Source: DATEAV01 sp964513155
GTDB taxonomy: Bacteria > Chloroflexota > Anaerolineae > Anaerolineales > E44-bin32
Assembly (NCBI GenBank): GCA_964513155.1
Contig: CAZEMA010000032.1
Location: forward strand, 1 to 23,770
Direction: 5' to 3'
DNA length: 23,770 nt
In this document: in pieces, positions 7,025-14,561 of the stretch
How positions within the stretch are numbered: the first letter of the stretch is position 1
Layout of the letters: every line of letters begins with the position of its first letter
Made by a program: the position numbers and the translations under genes
Notes under the pieces: generated by a model
Databases searched by the model: none
What the model was told of the DNA's origin: nothing
Seen by the model: only the letters and a program-made list of their open reading frames with translations

Positions 7025-9264
7025 CGGTGCACCCACATCCAGGCCAGCAGCAGCGCGCCAGCCAAGCTAAGAACCACACCCCCGTAGAACGGCCAGGGCA
7101 CAAAGCGGAAGACCACCTGATGCTCGCCCTCTGAGATCGCCACCCCTCGAAGGATACCGTACGGGGTTAGTAGCTGCCCCCTCTCTCCGTCTACCATCGC
7201 TTGCCAACCGGGATACGATATCTCACTCAGCACGAGTTGCCCCGGGCCCCGGGCACTGATCTCGATGCGGTTCGGCGTCCAAGAAAGGGACTCGACCGGT
7301 AGCCAGGCAACCGAGGAGCCCCCAGGCGCTGGCTCGATCCAGGCCCGCGGTCTCGCCGCCCGATTGCGATAGACGAAGACGTCATTGGACGGCTCGAGGA
7401 CGAGGTCAGTCGCTTCAGCCGGGTAGTCCGAGACCACAAAGCCGATGTTCAACAAACCCAAGGCGCCTGCATCCAGCCTCGGTCCCCAGTCCTCTTTCGG
7501 ATCCCCAGACGGAAATGGCGGAAGGGTCTCGCTATAGCCGGTCTGGGGAAAGCCCGCGGCCTGCGCCATGTACGACACGTACCCGGCCAGTTGGAGCGGA
7601 TTGACGCCGTCGGCCAGCTCCAGGCCTACCGCCGCGGCGGTCTGCTGCGGGAGACTGTACGAGGGGGAGAAGATGCGATCTGAGCCTGGATCCGACGCCA
7701 GCCGTTGCGCCAATCCTAGCCTGTCCGCAAGCACTTCCGCCGAGGCACGGGGTTCGAGAAGAGAGGAGTCCACCAGGATCAGGTCCGCCACAATCAAGAC
7801 GATCCAGGCCGCCGCCAGACCGCTCTCGCTCCGGAGCCTCCCTCCCCAATGCCGCGGGGGCCGATCTGTCACCCCCGCAGTCGAGGAGGCGCCCACCTCT
7901 TGCGATTGTAGTTCCTCCGATCCCCGTGCCGTGGAAGGGATCCCGTTCTCCGACGGCCTGAGTAGGCTAAGGGCGGCCGCAAGCCCGGCCACCACCAGGA
8001 AGGCATAGCCGCCGGTTGTTGCCCCGCGAGTGATGTCGAGCCCGATGCCAAGCAGGACAGCGCATACCGCGACGGCCAAAGCCCCCAGGCGGGCGCGCCT
8101 CAGTAGAGCGAATCTCCCGGGCTGGGTCAATAACCCCAGCCCGCTGCCGGCCATTTGCGCCAGGGCGAGCGATGCCAGAAAGAGAAACCGAGGAGGCACG
8201 CGTAGCATCCCTGCCCCCGGGACCACTCGGACAAGCGCCTCATAGACCGGTGTTTGGCTTCCTAGCGCAAGAAGCCAGGCACCTAGCATGACCGCGCCCC
8301 AGAAGAGGGCGCCGTCTCTTCGACCCAGCAATGCCGCACAAGCGAGGCAGAAGGCGACGATGCCGCCGTAGGTGAGCCATTCCGGCCAGCCGCCGAGGTC
8401 AGGGACCAACACGCCTAGCAGGCGCGCAGCGGGCAGCGCCAACCGGGCGCTCTCTTCGGGAGAGATGCTGGCACGGGCGCTCAAGGACACGAGCTGCGCC
8501 ATCGGCAACGCCAACACCGCGGCGGTCATCGCACAAAGAACCGCAGCTGTGCCAACCGCCGCGAGAGCCCGCGTCCCTTTCACTCTGGTATGGCTATGCG
8601 CAGCCTGCCGGATCCCGTAGGCTAGACCCAGGATCCCGGTTGGGAGCAGCCAGCGGGGGTCGGCCAGGAAGATCACACCCAACACTGCCCCGGCCAGCGC
8701 CGCCCACTTTGCCCCGCCAGCCACGCCTCTGCGCACGGCCAGCGCCGCCTGGCTGACCGCCAGGAGCAGCCACGGGGTCCATGCGACCGCAAAGACCAGC
8801 CCCGGGTGTCCCAGCCCGATGTGGCCGATCAGCTTGGGCGCCCCGCCGAAAACGAGGCCGGCCAGGAGGCTTCCCGGTACCCCCACGCCCTGCGAGCGTG
8901 CCAGCCGGGCTGCTCCCCATCCTGCCAGGGCCAAATGCGCCCAGAAGAGGACGTTGAAGGCTGCCGCCGTGGGGAACGCCACGACCAGCCAGTTTGGCGG
9001 ATACCAGATGCCCGCCAGCGGGTCGCCCACGAGCGGCCCGCCGCTCAGGATCAACGGGTTCCAGAGAGGGAGCTGCCCCCAGGTCTCCAGTGCCCGGTGG
9101 ACCAGCAGCGCAACCGGAAAGTGTGAGATTGCGAGATCCGAGTACCTCCCGCCCGGCCAGAAAGGGAAGCCGCCGGGGTCGCGGAGCAGCGGCGCAAGCC
9201 ACAGCAAGCCTGCCAGGAGGAAGGCGATCGGCCCAGTCAGCAAACGGAGCAGGTTGCGCTTCAC
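7021..9264 (-). CDS. YfhO-family membrane protein, first copy
   Basis: A 747-residue membrane protein. After a first helix (about 10-27) comes GGRYSDLAISHFP with Asp43, then GQLPLWNPLILSGGPL (63-78) and IWYPPNW, the YfhO N-terminal signature. Many hydrophobic helices follow, then a soluble part, and the C-terminal beta domain LVLSEISYPGWQAMVDG with EGEHQVVFRFVPW before the final helix. The frame runs upstream through the N-gap, but only as a shadow of the preceding gene. The start is GTG 9264, which overlaps the stop of the upstream GT-C-like gene by four bases (GTGA), implying translational coupling. It keeps the loop Asp that the second copy lacks, so it is the better candidate for an active glycosyltransferase. 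The sugar and acceptor cannot be read from the sequence. Confidence 0.86.
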   Translation of the reverse strand: MKRNLLRLLTGPIAFLLAGLLWLAPLLRDPGGFPFWPGGRYSDLAISHFPVALLVHRALETWGQLPLWNPLILSGGPLVGDPLAGIWYPPNWLVVAFPTAAAFNVLFWAHLALAGWGAARLARSQGVGVPGSLLAGLVFGGAPKLIGHIGLGHPGLVFAVAWTPWLLLAVSQAALAVRRGVAGGAKWAALAGAVLGVIFLADPRWLLPTGILGLAYGIRQAAHSHTRVKGTRALAAVGTAAVLCAMTAAVLALPMAQLVSLSARASISPEESARLALPAARLLGVLVPDLGGWPEWLTYGGIVAFCLACAALLGRRDGALFWGAVMLGAWLLALGSQTPVYEALVRVVPGAGMLRVPPRFLFLASLALAQMAGSGLGLLTQPGRFALLRRARLGALAVAVCAVLLGIGLDITRGATTGGYAFLVVAGLAAALSLLRPSENGIPSTARGSEELQSQEVGASSTAGVTDRPPRHWGGRLRSESGLAAAWIVLIVADLILVDSSLLEPRASAEVLADRLGLAQRLASDPGSDRIFSPSYSLPQQTAAAVGLELADGVNPLQLAGYVSYMAQAAGFPQTGYSETLPPFPSGDPKEDWGPRLDAGALGLLNIGFVVSDYPAEATDLVLEPSNDVFVYRNRAARPRAWIEPAPGGSSVAWLPVESLSWTPNRIEISARGPGQLVLSEISYPGWQAMVDGERGQLLTPYGILRGVAISEGEHQVVFRFVPWPFYGGVVLSLAGALLLAWMWVHR

Positions 9265-10469
9265 GAATCGCTCACCCGGTAGATGCGAACACCCCCAGAG
9301 TCGTAGACCGTCTCCAATCCCCCCAGCCAGCCGGGCTCCCCGATCTGCCGCTCCCAGGCGCCCAGGAAGACNNNNNNNNNNNNNNNNNNNNNNNNNNNNN
9401 NNNNNNNNNNNNNNNNNNNNNNNNNNNNNNNNNNNNNNNNNNNNNNNNNNNNNNNNNNNNNNNNNNNNNNNGTGACCACCCAGGCGAGCAGGAGCCGTCC
9501 GAGTGATGTCGACCAGGGGCGGGCCGCGGCTATCCCGACCACCGCCAAGATCAGGACAATCCCATACCCGCTGGCGAAGACGAGCGGAGGTGGAGAGGGT
9601 GTCAGATTCTGCGTCATCCACCCCACCAGCACAGGATCCGTCCTGGAAACCCAGAAGCCGTAAGCCAGCCAAGGCGCGGCGCCGGTGGCCAGGCCAAGCA
9701 AAGGCAGAAGCCGCGGTCGGAGAGCATCCCACGCAGCCCCTCCCCAGGACCTCCTCTCCTTCCACCAATCCCAGACCAGCCAGGCCCCAAGCGCCGCAAG
9801 CAGGGTCAGGACGGCGAAGGGTTGGACGATCCCGAGAACAGCTCCACACAGAAGGGCAATGGCGACATGCCCGCCTGTCCCGGAAGTTGACTCGCCGAAC
9901 CCCGCCACAGCCAGGACACCTGCCAGCAAAGCCGCGCAGGCGAGGGCGAAGTGGGCGTTGGCGTAGGCTGACAGGAAGGGGATGGCTTCAGGCACCCACA
10001 GGTCCGGCGTCAGAACGCCAAGCGGGAACGCCAGCCAGCCCAGGCCGGATCCCAGGAATGCCAGCAGGAACGCCGCCCATCGAACCCCGCGGCCAGGCAT
10101 CACGCGGCGGAAGAAGAGGTATCCCATGCCGAACATAGCGGCCGCTCCGACGAGGCGGGCGGCATGATAAGCGGTCAGGAGAGGAATCCCGGTCCAGTCG
10201 GCAACATGGCCGAGGAAGAGGAAGTACACGAAGAGGAATACGCCCGGACCAGGCTCAGAGGCGTAGGGCAAGCGAAAGAGCCAGGAGCCCTCAGCGCCCT
10301 GCCTCATCTTGGACAGGTAGGAGAAGCCGTCGACGGGGTTAATCAGAAAGCCACTGAAGACGCCTGCCTCTCCGGCGCTCCTCTGGGCGACGAGATAGGG
10401 GACCAGGGTGCAAACCATCAGCACCAGGCTGACACCGAGGACGGCGACCAGTTCTCCGCGCTTGCCCAC
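9261..10469 (-). CDS. GT-C-like polytopic membrane protein, first copy, interrupted by assembly gap
   Basis: The first gene of the membrane-protein run. It has multiple membrane segments and a first-loop motif NPVDGFSYLSKM (44-55) with Asp47, followed by GSWLFRLPYASEPGPGV, shared with the gene at 5441-7024. The 100 N at 9372-9471 fall inside the gene. On the far side the frame resumes with VFLGAWERQIG and ends IYRVSDS, matching the C-terminus of the paralogue (VLIGPRERALG). The paralogue has about 157 residues more between these points, so the true gap is probably near 470-500 bp. The start is GTG 10469; upstream residues in the frame are not family-like. A TACAAT box 7 nt before the GTG suggests a leaderless mRNA. 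Role as for its paralogue: probable lipid-linked sugar transferase, by inference. Confidence 0.78.
   Translation of the reverse strand: MGKRGELVAVLGVSLVLMVCTLVPYLVAQRSAGEAGVFSGFLINPVDGFSYLSKMRQGAEGSWLFRLPYASEPGPGVFLFVYFLFLGHVADWTGIPLLTAYHAARLVGAAAMFGMGYLFFRRVMPGRGVRWAAFLLAFLGSGLGWLAFPLGVLTPDLWVPEAIPFLSAYANAHFALACAALLAGVLAVAGFGESTSGTGGHVAIALLCGAVLGIVQPFAVLTLLAALGAWLVWDWWKERRSWGGAAWDALRPRLLPLLGLATGAAPWLAYGFWVSRTDPVLVGWMTQNLTPSPPPLVFASGYGIVLILAVVGIAAARPWSTSLGRLLLAWVVXXXXXXXXXXXXXXXXXXXXXXXXXXXXXXXXXXVFLGAWERQIGEPGWLGGLETVYDSGGVRIYRVSDS
9372..9471. other. Assembly gap of 100 N
   Basis: Exactly 100 ambiguous bases, the usual placeholder for a scaffold join of unknown length. It interrupts a GT-C-like gene. 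Comparison with its paralogue suggests about 470 bp are missing. Confidence 0.98.
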
Positions 10470-10476
10470 GCCGGAG

Positions 10477-10482
10477 ATTGTA
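10477..10482 (-). promoter_or_regulatory. -10 box of the membrane-protein operon, probably leaderless
   Basis: TACAAT on the minus strand ends 7 nt before GTG 10469, so transcription should begin at or next to the start codon. No strong -35 hexamer is seen at 17 bp. The arrangement mirrors the divergent promoter at 10513-10541. Confidence 0.5.
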
Positions 10483-10512
10483 CAGCGATTGAGGCGGGAC
10501 TCGCCATGCCGC

Positions 10513-10541
10513 TTGCTTTGGCGTCTGGCCACCCCTATAAT
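10513..10541 (+). promoter_or_regulatory. Sigma-70 promoter giving a leaderless mRNA
   Basis: TTGCTT (10513-10518), a 17-bp spacer and a perfect TATAAT (10536-10541) are followed after only six bases by ATG 10548. The expected transcription start coincides with the A of the start codon. No ribosome-binding site is possible, so the zinc-ribbon gene should be translated from a leaderless mRNA. Confidence 0.8.
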
Positions 10542-10547
10542 TCGCGC

Positions 10548-11249
10548 ATGAGCCGCGCCTCGAGCCTGCATCGTCTGCAGATCCTAGACTCGGGAACTGA
10601 TCGCTGCCGAGAGCGACTTGCGGAGATCGAATCCCTTCTGGGGAGCTCGAAGGCGGTGGACGATCAGCGCGCCTGCCTGGCGGAGGCTGCGACCCGGCTC
10701 CAGGCCGCGAGGAGCGCCTCGAAGGTCGCTGAGCACGAACTGGCTTCCCATCGAACAAAGCTGGAGGAGGCCGAGAGAGCCCTCTACGGCGGGTCCGTTC
10801 GAAACCCAAAGGAGCTCCAGGACCTGCAGGCGGAGGTCGACGCCCTTCGCCGCCACCTACCCGCATTGGAGGACCACGTCCTCGACGCCATGGTGGCGGT
10901 TGAGGAAACCGAACTTGCCGATCAGGCGGCCACCGATGAGCTTGATCGTCTGCTCGGCCTGGAGGCCTCGCGAACCCAGGCGCTGGTCGAGGAGCAGACG
11001 GGGTTGCGGAAGGAAGTGGAAAGGCTGCAGGCGGAACGCGAGGCGGCGCTGGGCGATGTCTCCCCCGAGGATCTGGCGACGTATTCCCGCCTGCGTGAGA
11101 CTAGAGGGGGGCTTGCGGTAGCGCTCCTACAGGATGACACTTGTGGTGCCTGCGGCCTCGCTCTGTCCCGCTCGCTGGGCCAGACCATTCGCATGGGTTC
11201 CGAGCTCGCCCGCTGCAAGCAGTGCGGACGGATCCTGTACTCGGGGTAG
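10548..11249 (+). CDS. Coiled-coil C4 zinc-ribbon protein (zf-RING_7 / DUF164 type)
   Basis: A 233-residue protein. Residues about 1-185 are charged and heptad-rich, forming a long coiled-coil hairpin, with LYGGSVRNPKELQDLQAEV at 79-97, the family hallmark. The C-terminus is a zinc ribbon with Cys199-x2-Cys202 (CGAC) and Cys223-x2-Cys226 (CKQC). The family is annotated as possibly nucleic-acid binding and is widespread, but no member's role is well settled. The open frame starts earlier at 10164, antisense to another gene; ATG 10548 is chosen because it lies six bases after a perfect -10 box. The NACHT-like gene follows after six bases, so the two form one transcript. Confidence 0.92.
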   Translation: MSRASSLHRLQILDSGTDRCRERLAEIESLLGSSKAVDDQRACLAEAATRLQAARSASKVAEHELASHRTKLEEAERALYGGSVRNPKELQDLQAEVDALRRHLPALEDHVLDAMVAVEETELADQAATDELDRLLGLEASRTQALVEEQTGLRKEVERLQAEREAALGDVSPEDLATYSRLRETRGGLAVALLQDDTCGACGLALSRSLGQTIRMGSELARCKQCGRILYSG

Positions 11250-11255
11250 TGTCGG

Positions 11256-13664
11256 ATGATTAGGGCGATCTTCGGCTGGGAATTTGATTGGCCTGAGTTT
11301 CTGATCGGGTTTGCCCTGGGGGCCTTCATAGCCTGGGTCATGACCCGTTTCTCCTCCTTCTTCCTGTCCCTTGGCCGACAAGCTTGGAGCAAGTTGCGGG
11401 AGACGGCAGAAGGCTTTACGGCCGGGGCCGGGGACCGGTATCGCTCAGACGTGCTGGCACGGGCTCAAACGCTGCACCTGGCGCGGGCGATCTTCGCCCT
11501 CGAAGAAATCCTCTTCCCACCCCGCCTGCTGGCCCCACCCCCGTCGACGGATCCGCTTTCCAAGGAACCCCCTCTCGAGGAGATCCATGGAGTTCTGCCC
11601 AACGTACCCGGCCTTTCCTACTTGGCTGGGCTGTACCGCTCGTCAACGCTTCCTTTGATCGCCGCGGTCGAGTCAGGGGCAAACCTGCTGATCACTGGTG
11701 ATCCCGGCAGTGGCAGGACGGCGGCTCTCGCCTACCTTGCCATCGCCTCCGCCAAGGAAGACCCCGACGCGGGTGCCATTGCCGAACTCATCCCTGTGCT
11801 GGTCCACGCCCTGGACATTCGCCTGGAGCCCAGGGCCAACGCCGACCCCCTCAATGCCCTCCTCCAGGCCGCGCAACGGACTGCCTCGACCGTAATCGAG
11901 TCCCGGGTCCCAGCCTACCTGCGGGTTCAGTTCCGCCAGCGACGCGCCCTGCTTCTGCTCGATGGATTGGACGAGTTGACGCCGGAGGAGCTCCCGCCGT
12001 TCGCCGAATGGCTGATCCGCCTCCAACAGGCCTACCCTGGCAACCGAATCATCGCTGCCGGGCCGGCCTCCGGCCACGACGGGCTTGTCCGTGCCGGGCT
12101 TTCGCCTATGGCGATCGCCCCGTGGGGCCGCCATGAGCAGCGCGCCTTCCTCACTCTTTGGTGCGAGTCCTGGAGCCAGTTCATCGCGCCGGCGCTGCCG
12201 CGCAAGAGCATCGAGGACATCGATCCGGCCCTGATCGTGGGCTGGCTGGCCGGCTCCGCCCGGGCCCTTTCGCCGCTGGAACTGACCCTGCGAGTCTGGG
12301 CTGCCTACACAGGTGATGTCCGTGGGCCGGATCCGGCGGACAGCCTGGAATCCTACGTCTCCCGGTTCCTTTCGCCAGACGAGCGACCCGCTGCCGAAGC
12401 CATCGCCTCGACATGGCTTAGCCAGCATTTGGGAGCGGTGCCGGAGCGCAGTCTCCCCAAGGGCATCCCGATCTCGGATCTGGTGGAAGCCGGCATCCTC
12501 GTCCGCAGGGCGGAGAACCGGTTATCCTTCTTCCACCCGCTGGTGGGCGCCTATCTGGCGGCTAAGGCTATGGCGAGCGGAAGCCTCCCGGAGTATGTGT
12601 CCCGTTTCGGCTGGGAACCGGCGGACGCCGCCGTCCAGTTCTACGCCGCCTGGGGCGACGTCACCTCTCTCGTTCAGAGCCGGCTTCAGGTCACAGGCGA
12701 TCCGCTCGAGCGCAACCTGCTGAGCTGCGCGCCCTTGCTGCGCGGTTCCCCTCCGAAGGCCGCGTGGCGTGGCCAACTCTTGCGCGCCATCGCCGTGATC
12801 GCGCAAGACCCCAAACGCCCCTACGGATTGCGGCTGCGCTGCGCACAGGCCCTGGCGGTGGCCGCCGAGCCCTCAGTCCCCATCCTCTTCCGCCGCATGC
12901 TGACCTCGGAAGCCCCGGGCAGCCGGATTCTGGCAGGGATGGCTCTGGGCGCTGTGCGGGACCAGGTGTCGACCGACAAGCTTATCGCCGCCGCCAACAA
13001 CGACCCGGATCTTGAGGCCCGCCAGGCGGCATGCCTGGGGCTGGCCGTGATAGGCAGCGAAACCGCCCTCGAGGCGTTGGGCAAGATCCTCCTGACGGGA
13101 GAAGAGGCCCCTCGGCTGGCTGCCGCCGAAGCCCTCGCCTGTGATCCGGACGAAGGCGCCAGCATGCTGCGCGAGGCAGTGACGGTCGATAACCTCCTGA
13201 CCCGTCGGGCCGCCGTCTTCGGGCTCGGCCGCGTTCCCCAACCCTGGGTCTCGGAACTGCTCGACAAGGTTGTGATCGAAGACAAGGAGTGGGTGGTCCG
13301 GGGCGCGGCCGCCGAGGCCGCCGAGCGCCGGCGTACACCGCCCTGGAAGGTCCACCGGCCCGTCGGCGACGTGGCCCAGCTTCCCTGGCTCGTCGCCTTC
13401 GCCGCCCGGGAAGGGACCGGCGTGACCTCCGGCCGCGCGGCCCTCGAGATGCTGCGCAAAGCGCTCACCTCAGGGGAGTTGCCAGAGAAGATCGCCGCGC
13501 TCCAGGCGCTAGCCTGGGCCGACACGGCCGAACTGAGCCTGGAAGTCTACCAGGCGCTGGCCTCCCCCGATGCCAAGCTGCAGGACGCGGCCTTCGAGAC
13601 GCTCTGGCGCCAGGCGGCCGCCGGTCTCGAGCTCCCCTCCCCGCAACAGCTGGGCGTACATTAA
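11256..13664 (+). CDS. Membrane-anchored NACHT-like NTPase with HEAT repeats
   Basis: An 802-residue protein. It has one N-terminal membrane helix (about 14-30), then a linker, then a STAND/NACHT-like P-loop domain: GDPGSGRT (148-155) as Walker A and ALLLLDGLDEL (231-241) as Walker B. A winged-helix-like part ends with SFFHPLVGAYLAAKAM (424-439), resembling the FxHxxxxEYLAA motif of NACHT proteins. Residues about 523-690 and 725-790 are alpha-helical HEAT-like repeats with regular Ala/Leu pairs (ARQAACLGLAVIG, TRRAAVFGLGRV). The invariant Walker A Lys is Arg154, and the usual TSRP sensor reads AAGPASG, so ATP hydrolysis may be weak or lost. STAND proteins act as signal-dependent switches, including in phage defence. 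No effector domain is visible here, and its partner is the zinc-ribbon gene. The start lies 6 nt after that gene's stop, with GGGG upstream. Confidence 0.82.
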   Translation: MIRAIFGWEFDWPEFLIGFALGAFIAWVMTRFSSFFLSLGRQAWSKLRETAEGFTAGAGDRYRSDVLARAQTLHLARAIFALEEILFPPRLLAPPPSTDPLSKEPPLEEIHGVLPNVPGLSYLAGLYRSSTLPLIAAVESGANLLITGDPGSGRTAALAYLAIASAKEDPDAGAIAELIPVLVHALDIRLEPRANADPLNALLQAAQRTASTVIESRVPAYLRVQFRQRRALLLLDGLDELTPEELPPFAEWLIRLQQAYPGNRIIAAGPASGHDGLVRAGLSPMAIAPWGRHEQRAFLTLWCESWSQFIAPALPRKSIEDIDPALIVGWLAGSARALSPLELTLRVWAAYTGDVRGPDPADSLESYVSRFLSPDERPAAEAIASTWLSQHLGAVPERSLPKGIPISDLVEAGILVRRAENRLSFFHPLVGAYLAAKAMASGSLPEYVSRFGWEPADAAVQFYAAWGDVTSLVQSRLQVTGDPLERNLLSCAPLLRGSPPKAAWRGQLLRAIAVIAQDPKRPYGLRLRCAQALAVAAEPSVPILFRRMLTSEAPGSRILAGMALGAVRDQVSTDKLIAAANNDPDLEARQAACLGLAVIGSETALEALGKILLTGEEAPRLAAAEALACDPDEGASMLREAVTVDNLLTRRAAVFGLGRVPQPWVSELLDKVVIEDKEWVVRGAAAEAAERRRTPPWKVHRPVGDVAQLPWLVAFAAREGTGVTSGRAALEMLRKALTSGELPEKIAALQALAWADTAELSLEVYQALASPDAKLQDAAFETLWRQAAAGLELPSPQQLGVH

Positions 13665-13665
13665 G

Positions 13666-13703
13666 ACACACGCGGCAGCCGTGTTAGCTGCCGCAGTGTT
13701 GTT
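13666..13703. terminator. Bidirectional hairpin terminator between convergent genes
   Basis: GCGGCAGC (13672-13679) and GCTGCCGC (13687-13694) form a perfect 8-bp stem with a 7-nt loop, extended by ACAC/GTGT. It begins 7 bp after the TAA of the NACHT-like gene and lies downstream of yggU on the other strand. A short T-rich tail (GTGTTGTT) follows on the plus strand. Confidence 0.75.
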
Positions 13704-13733
13704 CCCCTCGCATCGGCTGAGCCGGCTGCCGCG

Positions 13734-14072
13734 CTACCTGGCCTTCTTTCGCGATTGCATCCAGGCTCGGATCCTGGCTTCGGCCTCGCCCGAATTCATG
13801 TCCAGAACCGACACGATCTTGTCCAATCCCTTTTCGCCCGCCACGATCTCGATCCGGTTCTTGCGGACACCCAGCACCTTCGCCAGGAAGCTGACCAGAG
13901 CCTCATTGGCCTTGCCCTCGACCGGCGGGGCCATGATGCGGACCCGCAACGTCCCGTCCGCCATGATGCCCCCGATCTCATCCTTTCTGGCCCTCGGCGT
14001 CACCCGAACCGTCAGCGCCGCGCCCTGTTTGCCGTCATGAAGGCTGAATCTGCGCATGGCCGCCCCCGTCAC
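13734..14072 (-). CDS. yggU: DUF167 / YggU family protein
   Basis: A 112-residue small basic protein. Motifs LTVRVTPRARKDEIGG (20-35) and RVRIMAPPVEGKANEALVSFLA are the DUF167 signature. The family is nearly universal in bacteria and is often encoded beside YggT and YggS, but its function is not established. GTG 14072 forms a GTGA overlap with the YggT stop and is preferred; ATG 14057 (MRRFSLHDG) is the alternative and would shorten it by five residues. The gene ends 31 bp from a bidirectional terminator. Confidence 0.92.
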   Translation of the reverse strand: MTGAAMRRFSLHDGKQGAALTVRVTPRARKDEIGGIMADGTLRVRIMAPPVEGKANEALVSFLAKVLGVRKNRIEIVAGEKGLDKIVSVLDMNSGEAEARIRAWMQSRKKAR

Positions 14073-14329
14073 CTCAGGCTCTGGAGCACCCGCACCAGCA
14101 GGTCCTGGACAAGTTGGATCAGGATCAGCAACACGAAAGGGCTGAAGTCGAGAGGCCCAACAGCGGGCAGGATCCTGCGAATCGGAGCCAGCATCGGCTC
14201 CACTACGCTATCCAGCCAACGCCGGATCGGATGGAATGGGTTCAGGAAGAAGCTGACGATCACGTCCGCCAGCACTGCCAGCGTCAGGACCAGCGAGATC
14301 AGCTGAACCGCCGAAATGAGACTGCTCAC
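14069..14329 (-). CDS. yggT: YggT family membrane protein
   Basis: An 86-residue protein with two membrane helices (about 5-28 and 63-82). Between them is NPFHPIRRWLDSVVEPMLAPIRRILP, the YggT core with the conserved Asn-Pro and P-hP-hRR features. Plant homologues (YlmG/CCB3) act in membrane-protein or nucleoid organisation; the bacterial role is unclear, though the gene often sits with cell-division or yggS/yggU clusters, as here. GTG 14329 is chosen because the longer frame to 14416 adds a non-family N-terminus and GGAGGAGGG lies about 10 nt before this GTG. Its stop overlaps the yggU start (GTGA). A repeat element separates it from yggS. Confidence 0.9.
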   Translation of the reverse strand: MSSLISAVQLISLVLTLAVLADVIVSFFLNPFHPIRRWLDSVVEPMLAPIRRILPAVGPLDFSPFVLLILIQLVQDLLVRVLQSLR

Positions 14330-14433
14330 CGCCGACGACCCTCCTCCAGCCCCTCGCCTCGCCCGCTCCCTCAATGGAGCCCCCAGAAAACCCACAGGGC
14401 GTTCGAACCCGGTCAATTATGCCACAAGACTGC

Positions 14434-14561
14434 CTAGCAGGCTGCTGAAGAAAGCCGCCGCAGGGAAAGAAGCAGGCCCATGTGGGGGTGTGGGCCAAGC
14501 CCACATCCCCACATGGGCCGATTCATCTCCTTCATGGTTGGCATTCTCAGCACGCTCCTAG
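14434..14561 (-). repeat. CTAG-bounded interspersed element, copy 2 (128 bp)
   Basis: Both ends start with CTAG and are imperfect inverted repeats: CTAGCAGGCTGCTGAAGAAAGCC on the left (positions 14434-14456), and CTAGGAGCGTGCTGAGAATGCC reading in from the right. The centre is a long hairpin with 21-nt arms at 14475-14495 and 14499-14519, one G/A difference, and a 3-nt loop CAA. The flanks match copy 1 closely, but the hairpin there is only 12 nt. The right-hand CTAG contains the TAG stop codon of yggS (14560-14558). Confidence 0.9.

Noticed and set aside
14396..14416. tRNA T-loop-like string GGGTTCGAACGCCC on the minus strand
   Set aside because: The T stem does not pair over 5 bp, and no acceptor, D or anticodon arm can be found around it.
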